In this document: in pieces, positions 43,441-53,226 of the stretch | How the letters are laid out: every line of letters begins with the position of its first letter | Position numbering within the stretch: position 1 is the first letter of the stretch | The notes under the pieces: model-generated | What the model saw: only the letters and a program-made list of their open reading frames with translations | What the model was told of the DNA's origin: nothing | Databases searched by the model: none | Made by a program: the position numbers and the translations under genes | From: Megamonas hypermegale | GTDB taxonomy: Bacteria > Bacillota > Negativicutes > Selenomonadales > Selenomonadaceae | Direction: 5' to 3' | Assembly (NCBI RefSeq): GCF_900187035.1 | Contig: NZ_LT906446.1 | Location: 434,001 to 498,000 of the forward strand | Length of the DNA stretch: 64,000 bases

Positions 43441-43713
43441 ATGTTTGATGCTGTCTTGAAATTACTAAATAGAAATCATAAAACATCTAAAGATATCGCT
43501 AAAGACAGATTGAAAGTTGTTTTAATTCATGACCGAGCAAATATTTCTCCTGAAATTATGCAGTCTATAAAAAATGATATTATTGAAGTGATTTCTCATT
43601 ATGTGGATATCGATAAAAGTGAAATGGAAATATCATTAGAAAATGATAGTGATTCCGTAGCTTTATTGGCAAATATACCGATAACACGCATAAAAAATAT
43701 TCGTAGAAAATAA
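43441..43713 (+). CDS. minE: MinE topological specificity factor
   Basis: 90 residues. The N-terminal MinD-binding part (KTSKDIAKDRLKVVLIHDRA) and the beta-stranded dimer region (EISLENDSDSVALLANIPI) are typical. It sets Min oscillation and restricts MinCD to the poles. MinE presence rather than DivIVA-dependent positioning is usual for Negativicutes. Followed by a terminator. Confidence 0.94.
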   Translation: MFDAVLKLLNRNHKTSKDIAKDRLKVVLIHDRANISPEIMQSIKNDIIEVISHYVDIDKSEMEISLENDSDSVALLANIPITRIKNIRRK

Positions 43714-43727
43714 ATTATGTAGATTGA

Positions 43728-43760
43728 AGACTATAATTAATAATTATAGTCTTTTTCTTT
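43728..43760 (+). terminator. Rho-independent terminator after minE
   Basis: A perfect 11-bp stem (43728-43738 with 43742-43752), 3-nt loop and a T-rich tail. Confidence 0.85.
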
Positions 43761-43843
43761 ATCAGTCAATTTACCCATATATGAAAAAATGGTACAATAT
43801 TAACGGTGTTAAATTTATTCCTTATTAATGAGGTATTATATTA

Positions 43844-44830
43844 ATGAACAGATTTTATAAAAGATTAATAATCTTAATCGTATTGGTATCTGCAATTTCT
43901 GGAGGAGTAATTTATTTTACTGTAGACATCAATACATTAAAGAGTCTGACGGAATTTAATTCTTTAGCAATAATTGCAGCATTTTGTTCAATTGGTTTTG
44001 GCTTGTTTTTAGATGGTGTACGTCTTGTTCAACTTGTAAATATTTCTAATGAAAGAATTTCATTTTCGCAGGCTTTGCATGTGGTATTTGGCAATTATTT
44101 TTTAGCTCTGTTAACGCCAGGATTTAGTGGTGGCGCAATTGCTCAAGTATTATTTTTGCGGCATGCGGGTATTCCTGTTGGCAAAGCTACAGTAATCGTT
44201 ATCGTTAGAACGGTTGTTTCAATTATGTTTTTAATAATGTGTATGCCATTTATTTTCATGCATGATGCGGGAGTTATTCCATGGATTTCCGATGATGTTT
44301 TAATGATAATTTCATCAGCAGCATTTTTAGGCATAATATTATTGGTTTGGTGTTTTAAACATAATTATCTTGATTATTTTGTAATTAAGATGGCGCGTCG
44401 ATTATCACCTAAAAAAGCAAGAGCACTTCTTGCTTTTTATCGCGATAATAAACTGGCTTTAAAATTGTTGATTTCTTCTCCATGGAATATGTTTAAAGTT
44501 TTCTTTACATCAGGATTAAGTTTGTTATTTATTTACGGTATTGTGCCAATTTTGATGTCTAGTTTGACAGATGATTTTAATTTGGCTTTAGTTATGGGAC
44601 GCATGATTATATTGAATATATTATTATATTTCTCACCAACTCCAGGTGGTTCTGGCATTGCTGAAGGTGGTTTTATTTTACTTTTTAGTTCAATGTTACC
44701 TGAAGGAACAGTTGGTATCGTTGCAGTAACATGGCGTTTATTTGCAGAATATATACCGTTTCTCATTGGTTTTTACTATACTATAAAAATTTTTGGACGC
44801 GATTTTTTAAACAAACCGCTTATAAAATAA
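43844..44830 (+). CDS. YbhN/UPF0104-family membrane protein (lysylphosphatidylglycerol synthase TM-like)
   Basis: 328 residues, about eight membrane helices. FGNYFLALLTPGFSGGAIAQ followed by VLFLRHAGIPVGKATVIVIV, and YFSPTPGGSGIAEGGFILLF, are signatures of the family that includes the flippase part of MprF. It lacks the cytosolic aminoacyl-transferase domain of MprF, so it is likely a lipid-handling or flippase-like protein, not a synthase. It stands 21 bases before ruvB in the same direction, probably co-transcribed. Confidence 0.85.
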   Translation: MNRFYKRLIILIVLVSAISGGVIYFTVDINTLKSLTEFNSLAIIAAFCSIGFGLFLDGVRLVQLVNISNERISFSQALHVVFGNYFLALLTPGFSGGAIAQVLFLRHAGIPVGKATVIVIVRTVVSIMFLIMCMPFIFMHDAGVIPWISDDVLMIISSAAFLGIILLVWCFKHNYLDYFVIKMARRLSPKKARALLAFYRDNKLALKLLISSPWNMFKVFFTSGLSLLFIYGIVPILMSSLTDDFNLALVMGRMIILNILLYFSPTPGGSGIAEGGFILLFSSMLPEGTVGIVAVTWRLFAEYIPFLIGFYYTIKIFGRDFLNKPLIK

Positions 44831-44851
44831 ATTACAGAAGGGATTTGTATT

Positions 44852-45862
44852 TTGGAAGATATTAATGAACGTATTGTATCGGGTGGAGAAATGGATATTG
44901 ATAATTGGCAGTATTCGCTTCGCCCTAAAAAGCTCAATGAATATATTGGACAAGATAAAGTAAAAGAAAATCTTTCTATTTTTATTAAAGCTGCTTTAAA
45001 TCGCAATGAAGCACTTGACCATGTTTTATTGTATGGCCCACCAGGTCTTGGCAAGACAACACTTGCTAATATCATAGCGAATGAATTAGGTGTTAATTTT
45101 CGCGTAACTTCTGGACCTGCTATTGAACGTTCTGGTGATTTAGCAGCTTTACTGACAAATCTTTCGGAAAAAGATGTCTTATTCATCGATGAAATACATC
45201 GCTTATCGCATAGCGTAGAAGAAGTTTTATATTCAGCTATGGAAGATTTTGCACTCGATATCATCATCGGCAAAGGCCCTAGTGCTCGTTCTATAAGATT
45301 GGATATCGCACCATTTACTTTAATCGGAGCAACGACAAAAGCTGGAGCACTAGCCTCACCACTGCGCGACCGCTTTGGCGTTATATCTCGCTTAGAATAT
45401 TATTCACCGGAAGCTCTTGTATTCATAATTAAACGCTCAGCTGAAATTTTGAATATACCTATTGAAGATAGAGGAGCAATGGAAATAGCACGTCGTTCCC
45501 GTGGAACGCCACGAGTTGCAAACCGCTTATTAAAACGCGTGCGCGATTATGCACAGATAAAAGGCAATGGCATCATTACTGATGAAATAGCTGATAAAGC
45601 TTTAGCCATGTTAGAAATAGATAAAATGGGACTTGACCATATTGACCGTAATATCTTGCTCACTATGATAAAAAAATTCAATGGCGGTCCTGTAGGTTTA
45701 GAAACTCTAGCCGCTTCTGTCAGTGAAGAAACGGATACAATCGGTGATGTATATGAACCGTATTTAATGCAACTCGGTTTTATCAATCGCACACCGCGTG
45801 GCCGTGTAGTTACACCACTCGGATATAAACATTTAGGCATAGAGCCTAATAATCATCAATAA
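44852..45862 (+). CDS. ruvB: RuvB Holliday junction branch-migration helicase
   Basis: 336 residues from a TTG start behind [27 protein letters not shown], Walker [10 protein letters not shown], Walker [21 protein letters not shown], sensor [20 protein letters not shown] with the arginine finger, and the C-terminal winged helix ([18 protein letters not shown]). RuvB hexamers drive branch migration with RuvA. ruvA and ruvC are not in this window next to it. queH follows 13 bases later. Confidence 0.96.
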   Translation: MEDINERIVSGGEMDIDNWQYSLRPKKLNEYIGQDKVKENLSIFIKAALNRNEALDHVLLYGPPGLGKTTLANIIANELGVNFRVTSGPAIERSGDLAALLTNLSEKDVLFIDEIHRLSHSVEEVLYSAMEDFALDIIIGKGPSARSIRLDIAPFTLIGATTKAGALASPLRDRFGVISRLEYYSPEALVFIIKRSAEILNIPIEDRGAMEIARRSRGTPRVANRLLKRVRDYAQIKGNGIITDEIADKALAMLEIDKMGLDHIDRNILLTMIKKFNGGPVGLETLAASVSEETDTIGDVYEPYLMQLGFINRTPRGRVVTPLGYKHLGIEPNNHQ

Positions 45863-45875
45863 AGAAGGTTTTTCT

Positions 45876-46502
45876 ATGAATTTATTAATGCATATGTGTT
45901 GTGGCCCTTGCGCTTGTTTTCCTGTAGAAAAACTTCGCGAAGAAGGGCATCAACTCACAGGATATTTTTTCAATCCTAATATTCATCCATATAAAGAATT
46001 TCGTCATCGTTTAACTACAGCAGAAGAATTTGCTCAAAAAGTTAATTTACCAATAGTTGTAGACAATAAATATCAACTGCGCGATTTTCTGCAAAAGGCA
46101 CTTACAATTGAAAAAAATACAGATGGATTGAATTTAGATAATAGACGTTGTCGCATGTGTTATGCTTGGCGTTTGCACCAAACAGCGCTTTATGCTAAAG
46201 AACATCATTTTGATGCGTTCACTTCAACATTATTTGTCAGTCCATACCAAAATCATGAAATGATGAAAGATGTAGCTGAAAAAATCGCTAAAGTGGTGGA
46301 TATCCCATTTTATTATGAAGATTTCCGCCCAGGATATGAAAGAGGCGTTGATATCAGCCTTGAATTAGAATTATATCGCCAGCCGTATTGCGGTTGTATC
46401 TTTAGCGAAGAAGAACGGTATTCAAATTCTTTTAAGAAAAAACGCCGTAAAAAATTAAAAGCAATGTACGCTCAAAAAAAGGAAGGATTAGCTGATGAGT
46501 AG
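45876..46502 (+). CDS. queH: QueH epoxyqueuosine reductase
   Basis: 208 residues with all DUF208/QueH landmarks: MHMCCGPCACFPVEKL (adjacent Cys pair), NPNIHPYKEFRHRL, NRRCRMCYAWRLHQTALYA, FVSPYQNHEMMKD, and the final QPYCGCIFSEEERY. QueH reduces epoxyqueuosine to queuosine in tRNA using an Fe-S cluster and is a non-homologous alternative to the cobalamin-dependent QueG. Placed after ruvB as in many Firmicutes; overlaps the next gene by 8 bases. Confidence 0.94.
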   Translation: MNLLMHMCCGPCACFPVEKLREEGHQLTGYFFNPNIHPYKEFRHRLTTAEEFAQKVNLPIVVDNKYQLRDFLQKALTIEKNTDGLNLDNRRCRMCYAWRLHQTALYAKEHHFDAFTSTLFVSPYQNHEMMKDVAEKIAKVVDIPFYYEDFRPGYERGVDISLELELYRQPYCGCIFSEEERYSNSFKKKRRKKLKAMYAQKKEGLADE

Positions 46503-46761
46503 ACGACCAAAAATCCGTTTGACTTTAATCGATAGAAAAGGCCCTTGCGGTTGCCATCGCGGCCATAAAGTTGGCGATAGTTTCGATTTCGATACAGAAC
46601 GTGGCAAACTCTGTCCTATGGCAATGCATGTAGCATTCCCATATATTGATATTTTGCGCTATGGTGGAAACATTCCCAATCAGCCAGAAGGCACAGCAGT
46701 ATTTTGCTGTCCTGATGTTGATACTATTAATGTTTTTAAAATAGAAAAAGTGGAAGATTAA
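46495..46761 (+). CDS. TIGR04076-family small cysteine protein
   Basis: 88 residues. The family pattern is visible: KIRLTLIDRKGPCGCHRGHK at the N-terminus, KLCPMAMHVAFPYIDILRYG in the middle and VFCCPDVDTINVFKIE at the end, with five cysteines that may bind metal. The function of TIGR04076 is unknown to me. It overlaps queH by 8 bases and is closed by a terminator, so it is co-expressed with queH; a role in redox or Fe-S support for QueH is speculation. Confidence 0.82.
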   Translation: MSRRPKIRLTLIDRKGPCGCHRGHKVGDSFDFDTERGKLCPMAMHVAFPYIDILRYGGNIPNQPEGTAVFCCPDVDTINVFKIEKVED

Positions 46762-46763
46762 TC

Positions 46764-46806
46764 ATAAAGTCAGGTATTTTCATTGTTAAAAATATCTGGC
46801 TTTATT
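46764..46806 (+). terminator. Rho-independent terminator
   Basis: A 17-pair stem with two G-U pairs (46764-46780 with 46789-46805), 8-nt loop, followed by TTATA. Confidence 0.75.
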
Positions 46807-46924
46807 TATAATTTTATTAAAATAAGTATGTAGATTTTTAAATAAATTGCTTTTATAATGAAGGTATGTATATATCGAAGTAAAATACAAAATTATCAAA
46901 TAATTAAAACGAGGAGGTTCTTTA

Positions 46925-49150
46925 ATGAGTATTATCTTTAACGAACAAACAAAAACTTTTCATCTTACAAATAATAAGATAAGTTATATCATGAGCATTT
47001 TACCAACTGGTAATTTAATTCAATTGTATTTTGGTAAAAAAGTCCATGATAGAGCTGATTTTTCTTATTTGATTGAAACATCAGCTCGCCCAACTACTAC
47101 GTATATCTCCGAAGAATACCACAATAAATACACATTTACTCATTTAAAACAGGAATACCCTGTTTACGGTACGACAGATTTTCGCCATCCTGCAATTGAA
47201 ATAAAACAGGCTAATGGTAGCACTATTTCTAATTTCTGTTATAAATCTCATAGCATCAGTGCAGGTAAACCAAAACTTGCCAATCTCCCAGCAACATATA
47301 CTGAAAATGATAACGAAGCTGAAACTTTAACAATCGTTTTAGAAGATGATGTTACACATGTTCAAGTAGAATTACTTTATACGCTTTTTGCTAAAGCTGG
47401 TATCATTGCGCGCAGTGCAAAAATCACTAATACAGGAATGCAAGCTGTACATTTGACAACAGCCATGAGCCTTTGCCTTGATTTGCCAGATTGTGATTAT
47501 GAATGGATGCAATTTTCTGGTTCTTGGGCAAGAGAACGCCATCTTAAAGTGCGCAAATTAGAGCAGGGCATCACTTCTGTAGAAAGCACGCGCGGTGCTT
47601 CTTCACATGAACACAATCCATTTGTCATATTAAAACGTCCTTCAACTGATGAAAACAAAGGCACAGCTATCGGTTTTAGTTTAGTGTACAGTGGCAATTT
47701 CTTAGCACAAGCAGAAGTTGATACGCATGATGTAACCCGCGTTTTAATCGGCATAAATCCATTTGCTTTTGATTGGAAATTAGACCAAGGTGAACAATTC
47801 CAAACACCTGAAGCCGTAATGGTTTATACTGATAAAGGTTTAAATGATTTAAGTCAAACGTATCAAAAATTATATCAAAAACGTTTGGCAAGAGGTTATT
47901 GGCGAGATAGACCACGTCCTATTTTAATCAATAACTGGGAAGCAACGTATTTTGATTTCAATGAAGATAAACTCGTAAAAATCGCACAAAAAGCTAAAGA
48001 ATGCGGTGTTGAATTATTCGTTCTCGATGATGGCTGGTTTGGCAAACGCACGAGCGATACGGCAGGGCTTGGCGATTGGACACCAAATCTCGATTTATTG
48101 CCGAATGGCATAAAGGGACTTTCTAAACGCATAGAAGAATTAGGTATGAAATTCGGTTTATGGATAGAACCCGAAATGACAAATATGAATTCTGATTTAT
48201 ATCGCGCGCATCCAGATTGGATTTTACATGTGCCAGAGCGTCATTCATCAGAATGTCGTCATCAATATGTGCTCGATTATTCTCGTCCAGAAGTCGTTGA
48301 TTATATCTACAATATGCTTGATAAAATTTTAAGTGAAAGTCATATTTCTTATATTAAATGGGATATGAACCGCTATATTACAGAATGTTACAGCGTAAAA
48401 CTTCCAGCTGATAGACAAGGTGAAGTTTTTCATAGATATATTCTCGGCGTGTATAGCCTTTATGAACGCTTAACAACGAAGTATCCTCATATTTTATTTG
48501 AATCTTGTGCTAGTGGTGGCGCTCGCTTCGACCCAGGCATTTTATATTATGCTCCGCAAGGTTGGACAAGTGATGACACTGATGCGATTGAACGATTGAA
48601 AATCCAATACGGCACTTCATATTGTTATCCGATAAGTTCTATGGGTAGCCATGTATCAGTAGTGCCGAACCATCAAATTTATCGTAATACGCCATTATAT
48701 ACAAGGGCAAATGTAGCGTATTTCGGCACATTCGGCTATGAACTTGATTTAAATAAATTGACTTTAGAAGAACAAGAAGACGTTAAACAGCAAATCAAAT
48801 TCATGAAAAAATATCGTGAAGTCATTCAATTCGGCACATTTTATCGTTTAATAAGTCCATTTGAAAATAATGTTACAGCTTGGATGAGTGTAAGTGAAGA
48901 TAAAAAGACTGTCATTGTTGGCTGGTACCGCGTATTAAACGGCATAAACCTTCCATACAGTCGCATTAAACTGCAAGGACTAAATGATGATTTTTGCTAT
49001 GAAATAGAAAACACAACAAGGCAATATTTTGGTGATGAGCTTATGAATATCGGTTTAATCATCAATGACCCAAGCGCAGGGCAAGTTCAAAATGGTGGTC
49101 CTACAAGTTGTGATTTTGATTCTAAAATCTATGTGTTAAAAGCTAAATAA
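46925..49150 (+). CDS. GH36 alpha-galactosidase
   Basis: 741 residues, full length, no signal peptide, so cytoplasmic. N-terminal beta-supersandwich, then the barrel with NNWEATYFDFNEDKLVKIA, VLDDGWFGKR, GLWIEPEMTN, the nucleophile aspartate in YIKWDMNRYI, CASGGARFDPGILYY and the acid/base aspartate in TSDDTDAIERLKIQYG. It releases galactose from melibiose, raffinose and similar sugars. It has a strong GAGGAGG ribosome site. No sugar transporter gene is adjacent on the same strand; a terminator follows. Confidence 0.95.
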   Translation: MSIIFNEQTKTFHLTNNKISYIMSILPTGNLIQLYFGKKVHDRADFSYLIETSARPTTTYISEEYHNKYTFTHLKQEYPVYGTTDFRHPAIEIKQANGSTISNFCYKSHSISAGKPKLANLPATYTENDNEAETLTIVLEDDVTHVQVELLYTLFAKAGIIARSAKITNTGMQAVHLTTAMSLCLDLPDCDYEWMQFSGSWARERHLKVRKLEQGITSVESTRGASSHEHNPFVILKRPSTDENKGTAIGFSLVYSGNFLAQAEVDTHDVTRVLIGINPFAFDWKLDQGEQFQTPEAVMVYTDKGLNDLSQTYQKLYQKRLARGYWRDRPRPILINNWEATYFDFNEDKLVKIAQKAKECGVELFVLDDGWFGKRTSDTAGLGDWTPNLDLLPNGIKGLSKRIEELGMKFGLWIEPEMTNMNSDLYRAHPDWILHVPERHSSECRHQYVLDYSRPEVVDYIYNMLDKILSESHISYIKWDMNRYITECYSVKLPADRQGEVFHRYILGVYSLYERLTTKYPHILFESCASGGARFDPGILYYAPQGWTSDDTDAIERLKIQYGTSYCYPISSMGSHVSVVPNHQIYRNTPLYTRANVAYFGTFGYELDLNKLTLEEQEDVKQQIKFMKKYREVIQFGTFYRLISPFENNVTAWMSVSEDKKTVIVGWYRVLNGINLPYSRIKLQGLNDDFCYEIENTTRQYFGDELMNIGLIINDPSAGQVQNGGPTSCDFDSKIYVLKAK

Positions 49151-49153
49151 ATA

Positions 49154-49197
49154 AAAAAAGTCCTGATTACCACATAATGTGGCAGTCAGGATTTTTT
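49154..49197. terminator. Bidirectional terminator between alpha-galactosidase and MFS genes
   Basis: AAAAAGTCCTGA pairs with TCAGGATTTTTT (one G-U), with an inner CCACA/TGTGG stem; A and T runs on both sides suit the converging genes. Confidence 0.85.
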
Positions 49198-49209
49198 GAT
49201 GTATTTTTA

Positions 49210-50439
49210 TTAGTCTTCAACAGGCATTCTGGAAACGGAGCTTTCTTCAGCAATGATGTATTTTTGTTTTCTTGTGCCATACATGAAGTGATACATAACA
49301 AAGCAAATTACTGCCATGATAGCAACGAGTTCATAAATACCGTTGAAGCCGATTACAGGACGAAGTTCGCCGAGGATATATGGGCTAACGCCAAGACCTA
49401 AGTCAAGAGCAACGAAATAAGTGGAGATACCAACACCAACACGATGAGCAGGTGTTAATTTTATGCAAACAGCTTGACCATTAGACATGAATGTACCATA
49501 ACCAAGACCGACGAATACACCAGATAAAAGTAATAACCATGCGGAATTTGTAATGGCAAGCATGAAAAGGCCAATTGCTAAGAAGATGAAGCATGGATAC
49601 ATAACGTAGTTTTCACCTTTGCGGTCAAAAATAACACCAGTCATTGGACGGGAAATTGTGATGACTACAGCATAAACTACGAAGAAGAATGTACCTGCAT
49701 CTACTAAATTGATTTCTTGAGAATATGCAGCTAAAAAGCTCAATACACTTGCATAGCAGAAAGCAACCCAGAAACCAATGAAGGAAATTACAGAAACACG
49801 TTTTTCTACAAAATTATTAAAGGAAAATTTGCTGAGATGTGCTTTTTCTGCATCTGTAAGTTTAATTTCTTCAATATGAAGCATGAGGCAAGCTACAACG
49901 CATAATACAATCAAACCTACACATAATTCAATGATGGCATTAAAGCTAGTGCGTGTCATCATGAACATACCGATAAATGGGCCAACTGCTGCAGCAACGC
50001 TAGTTGAAAGACCATAATAATTGATGCCTTCACCACGGCGAGCAGGTGGTATGCAGCTAGCAATGATAGTACTTGTTGCTGTAGAAACAACACCATAAGC
50101 AAAACCATTTGTCAAACGAATTAGATACATTATAGATAAGTTCGGAATATAAAAATAAAATAAAGTTGTTACGAGATAAAGTACAATACCGCAATAAAGC
50201 ATTTTTCTGCGACCAAATAATTCAATTTGTTGGCCGGCAAGTAATCTAGCGATTAATGTACCTACAATGAAAATACCAGAGGCAAGACCAGCTTCAGCAA
50301 GTGATGCATGTAAATCATTTTTGGCAACAACTGCAATTATTACCATTAGCAAATAATAAATCAAATACACGAGAAAATTTATTCCCGTATCCAAAATAAA
50401 ATCTTTTGTCCATAAACTTTCTTTTGAGTAAGAACTCAT
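49210..50439 (-). CDS. Major facilitator superfamily transporter
   Basis: 409 residues from the ATG preceded by TTGGAG at 9 nt; upstream in-frame TTG and ATG overlap that ribosome site. Twelve membrane helices are likely. MFS motif A-type loop LAGQQIELFGRRKMLYCGIV, then ASCIPPARRGEGINYYGLST, and the second-half loop SRPMTGVIFDRKGENYVMYP resemble YwoG/YhhS-like exporters. The substrate is unknown; sugar or drug efflux are both plausible. Codons are more regular and G/C-rich than in neighbours, which may indicate high expression. It lies downstream of and in the same direction as the sppA-LysR pair. Confidence 0.85.
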   Translation of the reverse strand: MSSYSKESLWTKDFILDTGINFLVYLIYYLLMVIIAVVAKNDLHASLAEAGLASGIFIVGTLIARLLAGQQIELFGRRKMLYCGIVLYLVTTLFYFYIPNLSIMYLIRLTNGFAYGVVSTATSTIIASCIPPARRGEGINYYGLSTSVAAAVGPFIGMFMMTRTSFNAIIELCVGLIVLCVVACLMLHIEEIKLTDAEKAHLSKFSFNNFVEKRVSVISFIGFWVAFCYASVLSFLAAYSQEINLVDAGTFFFVVYAVVITISRPMTGVIFDRKGENYVMYPCFIFLAIGLFMLAITNSAWLLLLSGVFVGLGYGTFMSNGQAVCIKLTPAHRVGVGISTYFVALDLGLGVSPYILGELRPVIGFNGIYELVAIMAVICFVMYHFMYGTRKQKYIIAEESSVSRMPVED

Positions 50440-50555
50440 AAAATTCATCTCCAATTACTTATTATCTTTATGGTGTTTTTTATTTTATACACTGTATACA
50501 ATTTTGTATAGCCAAAGATATTAATGGAGCTTATAAAATAATTTGATGAGTACTC

Positions 50556-51452
50556 TTATTCTTTTGCTGTATTATATAGATTTAAAATGTAATCGACAAA
50601 TATTTTTATACTACTTATTTTAGGATTTTCATGTTTATAAATTAAATACGCATTGAAACACAATGGTTTTTCAAGTGGATAATAGCCTGTTAATTGTCCC
50701 ATTTCAGATAAAATGCGCTTAGATAAAAATGCACCAGTTTTATTACTTTTGCAGTATTGCATGATAGCATACGGCGTCGAAAGGCGTGCTTCAATATTTG
50801 GATTAATATTTATTTGTTTAAAATAATCATCAATAGCTGTTGCCATAAAATAATCTGGTGAATAGCTTGCAAATGGTATCTGTTCAATGATATCTGATGA
50901 AAACTCTTCATCTGATAAATTCAAATTAGGAGCATAATAAACAAGTTCATCTTGATAAAAAAATTCTTTAACATATCCATCTAAAGACATTTGTGGCAGT
51001 AAAAAAGATGAAGCAATATCGATTTCTCCATTTTCTAATTTGCGAAGGAGTATTTTAGCTTCTAAATTATATACATTGATATCTATATTTTTATTATGGC
51101 GCTTAAAATAACTCACATGTCTATTCATCAAGACATCACCTAAAGACATCAATGCTCCAATATTTAAAGAAACAGTTTTTCCGCTGAATTTTTGTAATTC
51201 ATCAATCGCATTATTTAAATCATCTACAATTTTTATAGCTTTAGATAGAAAAAATTCGCCTTCACGCGTTAAATGGCTACCACGTGTAGAGCGAGTTATC
51301 AATTGCACACCGACAATTTCTTCTAGTTTTTTCATTTGGAAGCTAAAAGCTGATTGTGTGATATTAGCTAAACGCGCAGCCGTAGCGAAATTATGCACTT
51401 TCCCATATATAATAAAATTTTCTAATTGTTGAATACTCGGTTTTTCTCTCAT
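50556..51452 (-). CDS. LysR-family transcriptional regulator
   Basis: 298 residues from the ATG 6 nt after GAGG (an in-frame TTG four codons earlier overlaps that site). N-terminal winged helix EKPSIQQLENFIIYGKVHNF, then ATAARLANITQSAFSFQMKK and STRGSHLTREGEFFLSKA, typical of LysR, followed by a two-lobed ligand domain. It is 16 bases after sppA and 117 bases before the MFS gene, all leftward. It may control the MFS gene; its effector is unknown. Confidence 0.88.
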   Translation of the reverse strand: MREKPSIQQLENFIIYGKVHNFATAARLANITQSAFSFQMKKLEEIVGVQLITRSTRGSHLTREGEFFLSKAIKIVDDLNNAIDELQKFSGKTVSLNIGALMSLGDVLMNRHVSYFKRHNKNIDINVYNLEAKILLRKLENGEIDIASSFLLPQMSLDGYVKEFFYQDELVYYAPNLNLSDEEFSSDIIEQIPFASYSPDYFMATAIDDYFKQININPNIEARLSTPYAIMQYCKSNKTGAFLSKRILSEMGQLTGYYPLEKPLCFNAYLIYKHENPKISSIKIFVDYILNLYNTAKE

Positions 51453-51468
51453 ATTATTCCTCAATCTT

Positions 51469-52293
51469 CTATTTAAAATATTTTTGATTATGATTTTCTA
51501 GTAAATTTACAATCATATTTCCTGCAATACTTTCCATAGATAAATCTATAAACTTATTGATAAAACCAGCTTTTTTCTTATCATGAATGAGTTTTACTTT
51601 TTCTAATTTAGTATCTAATTTTTGGCAAAGTAATCGCAACGCATCAGTATATGTGCCAATGCCATCAATTAAGCCGTATTTTAAGGCAGTGGCTGGTGAT
51701 AAAATTCTTCCATCGAGTAGTTCATCTGCCCCTTCTTGCAACTTATTACCACGACTATTTTTTACTAAGTCAATAAAATCTTGATGACATTCATTTGATA
51801 AAGATTGAATAAAGGCGCGTTCTTCTTCACTCATATCGCGAAACATATTGCCCATATCCTTCATATTGCCTGATTTTATAGTAATCATATCAATGCCAAT
51901 TTTTTCTTTAACTTTGCTCACATTCGGTATTTGCATTATGACGCCAACCGAGCCAACAATAGCCATTTTACTTGCCATGATATAATCGGCGGCACAAGCA
52001 ATCATATATGCACCAGAACAACCTGTATTACCAATGGAAGCAACTACAGGTTTTTTAACGGCAATAGCTTTTATCGCTTGGTAAATTTCTTCTGAAGTTC
52101 CCGCTGCACCGCCAGGGCTATCTATGCGAAGCAATACACCGTGAATATTATCATCTATTTCGATAGTATAAAGTTTTTCTAATAAATCAAGTTGACTTTC
52201 AGATTGTTTATTAATCATAGAAGTATTCTTTGCTTTTATTTCGCCTTCTATGCTTATTACGCGAATATTCTTCTTTCTTTTTAACAAATTCAT
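51469..52293 (-). CDS. sppA: SppA-family signal peptide peptidase, without an N-terminal membrane anchor
   Basis: 274 residues of the S49 family: GVLLRIDSPGGAAGTSEEIY, the nucleophile serine in GNTGCSGAYMIACAADYIMA, GSVGVIMQIPNVSKVKEKIG and the general-base lysine region ITIKSGNMKDMGNMF. Family members cut signal peptide remnants in the membrane and form an octameric dome. Unlike Bacillus SppA, the chain begins MNLLKRKKNIRVISIEGEIK with no hydrophobic anchor, so it may be cytoplasmic or attach peripherally through its C-terminal amphipathic part. RBS AAGAGGT. A shared transcript with the LysR gene is likely. Confidence 0.88.
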   Translation of the reverse strand: MNLLKRKKNIRVISIEGEIKAKNTSMINKQSESQLDLLEKLYTIEIDDNIHGVLLRIDSPGGAAGTSEEIYQAIKAIAVKKPVVASIGNTGCSGAYMIACAADYIMASKMAIVGSVGVIMQIPNVSKVKEKIGIDMITIKSGNMKDMGNMFRDMSEEERAFIQSLSNECHQDFIDLVKNSRGNKLQEGADELLDGRILSPATALKYGLIDGIGTYTDALRLLCQKLDTKLEKVKLIHDKKKAGFINKFIDLSMESIAGNMIVNLLENHNQKYFK

Positions 52294-52499
52294 AACATAC
52301 CTCTTTTGTTAATAAAAAAATTATATTTAAAAATAAATATCTTCTATTGTACCATATTTAGGTAGAAAAATTTTATTTGTAAAGTAAAAATTAATTACAC
52401 ATATTAAATTAAAAAGAGGTAAATTAATTGATGATTTTATGCTATGACCTTAGTTAATTGAATATGTATTATACTAGAGGAAAAAAGCAGGTATTTATC

Positions 52500-53225
52500 A
52501 TGGATTTAAAAAATTTCAAATTAGAAACAACTTCTGTATGGTCTTTTCCCGATAGAGGAAATTGGTACACTCATTATGGTGATTATCCCGGCAATTGGTC
52601 GCCGTATGTGCCTAGGAATTTAATTTTAAAATATTCTTTGGAAAAAGAATGGATTTTAGATCAATTTATGGGTAGCGGAACTACTTTAATTGAAGCTAAA
52701 TTATTGAATAGAAATATAATCGGTACTGATATAAATCCTAAAGCATATGCCATTACAAAATCGAGATTAAATTTTGCTTATGATAGCACATCACATATTC
52801 ATATACGCATAAACGATGCACAAGATTTATCTTTTATCAAAGATAATAGTATTTCTTTGATTTGTACACATCCACCGTATGCTAATATCATAAAATACAG
52901 CGCAGATATAAAAAATGATCTCTCGTTAATGTCGTATAATTCATATTTTAAAGCAATGGCTAAAGTAGCTAAGGAAGCACATCGTGTATTAAAAAACGGA
53001 CGAATTTGTGCTATTATGGTAGCTGACATTCGCAAAAATTGGAAATTCATTCCTTTAGGTCATTATGTAATAAATGAATTTTTAAAAGTTGGTTTTATCT
53101 TAAAAGATATTATCATTAAAGAACAACATAATTGTAAATCTCTAATAAAATGGTCTCAAAGAGAACATGAATGTTATTTGATAAAACATGAGTATATATT
53201 TATATTTCAAAAAGAAAGTAGATGA
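52500..53225 (+). CDS. DNA methyltransferase with motif I before motif IV (permuted N4/N6 type)
   Basis: About 241 residues from ATG 52500; no strong ribosome site exists and an in-frame ATG at 52464 is possible. It starts with WSFPDRGNWYTHYGDYPGNW, then the SAM site LDQFMGSGTTLIEAKLLNRN with IIGTDINP, and only then the catalytic HPPYANIIKYS. In beta-class methylases the order is the reverse, so this is a permuted type. It overlaps the Dam-like gene region and belongs to the GATC system, but is not like DpnA. Two of the four GATC sites in the window lie in this gene (52659, 52917). Confidence 0.8.
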   Translation: MDLKNFKLETTSVWSFPDRGNWYTHYGDYPGNWSPYVPRNLILKYSLEKEWILDQFMGSGTTLIEAKLLNRNIIGTDINPKAYAITKSRLNFAYDSTSHIHIRINDAQDLSFIKDNSISLICTHPPYANIIKYSADIKNDLSLMSYNSYFKAMAKVAKEAHRVLKNGRICAIMVADIRKNWKFIPLGHYVINEFLKVGFILKDIIIKEQHNCKSLIKWSQREHECYLIKHEYIFIFQKESR

Positions 53226-53226
53226 T

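Noticed and set aside
52500-53225. Identification as DpnA
   Set aside because: Motif order and N-terminal sequence differ from DpnA.
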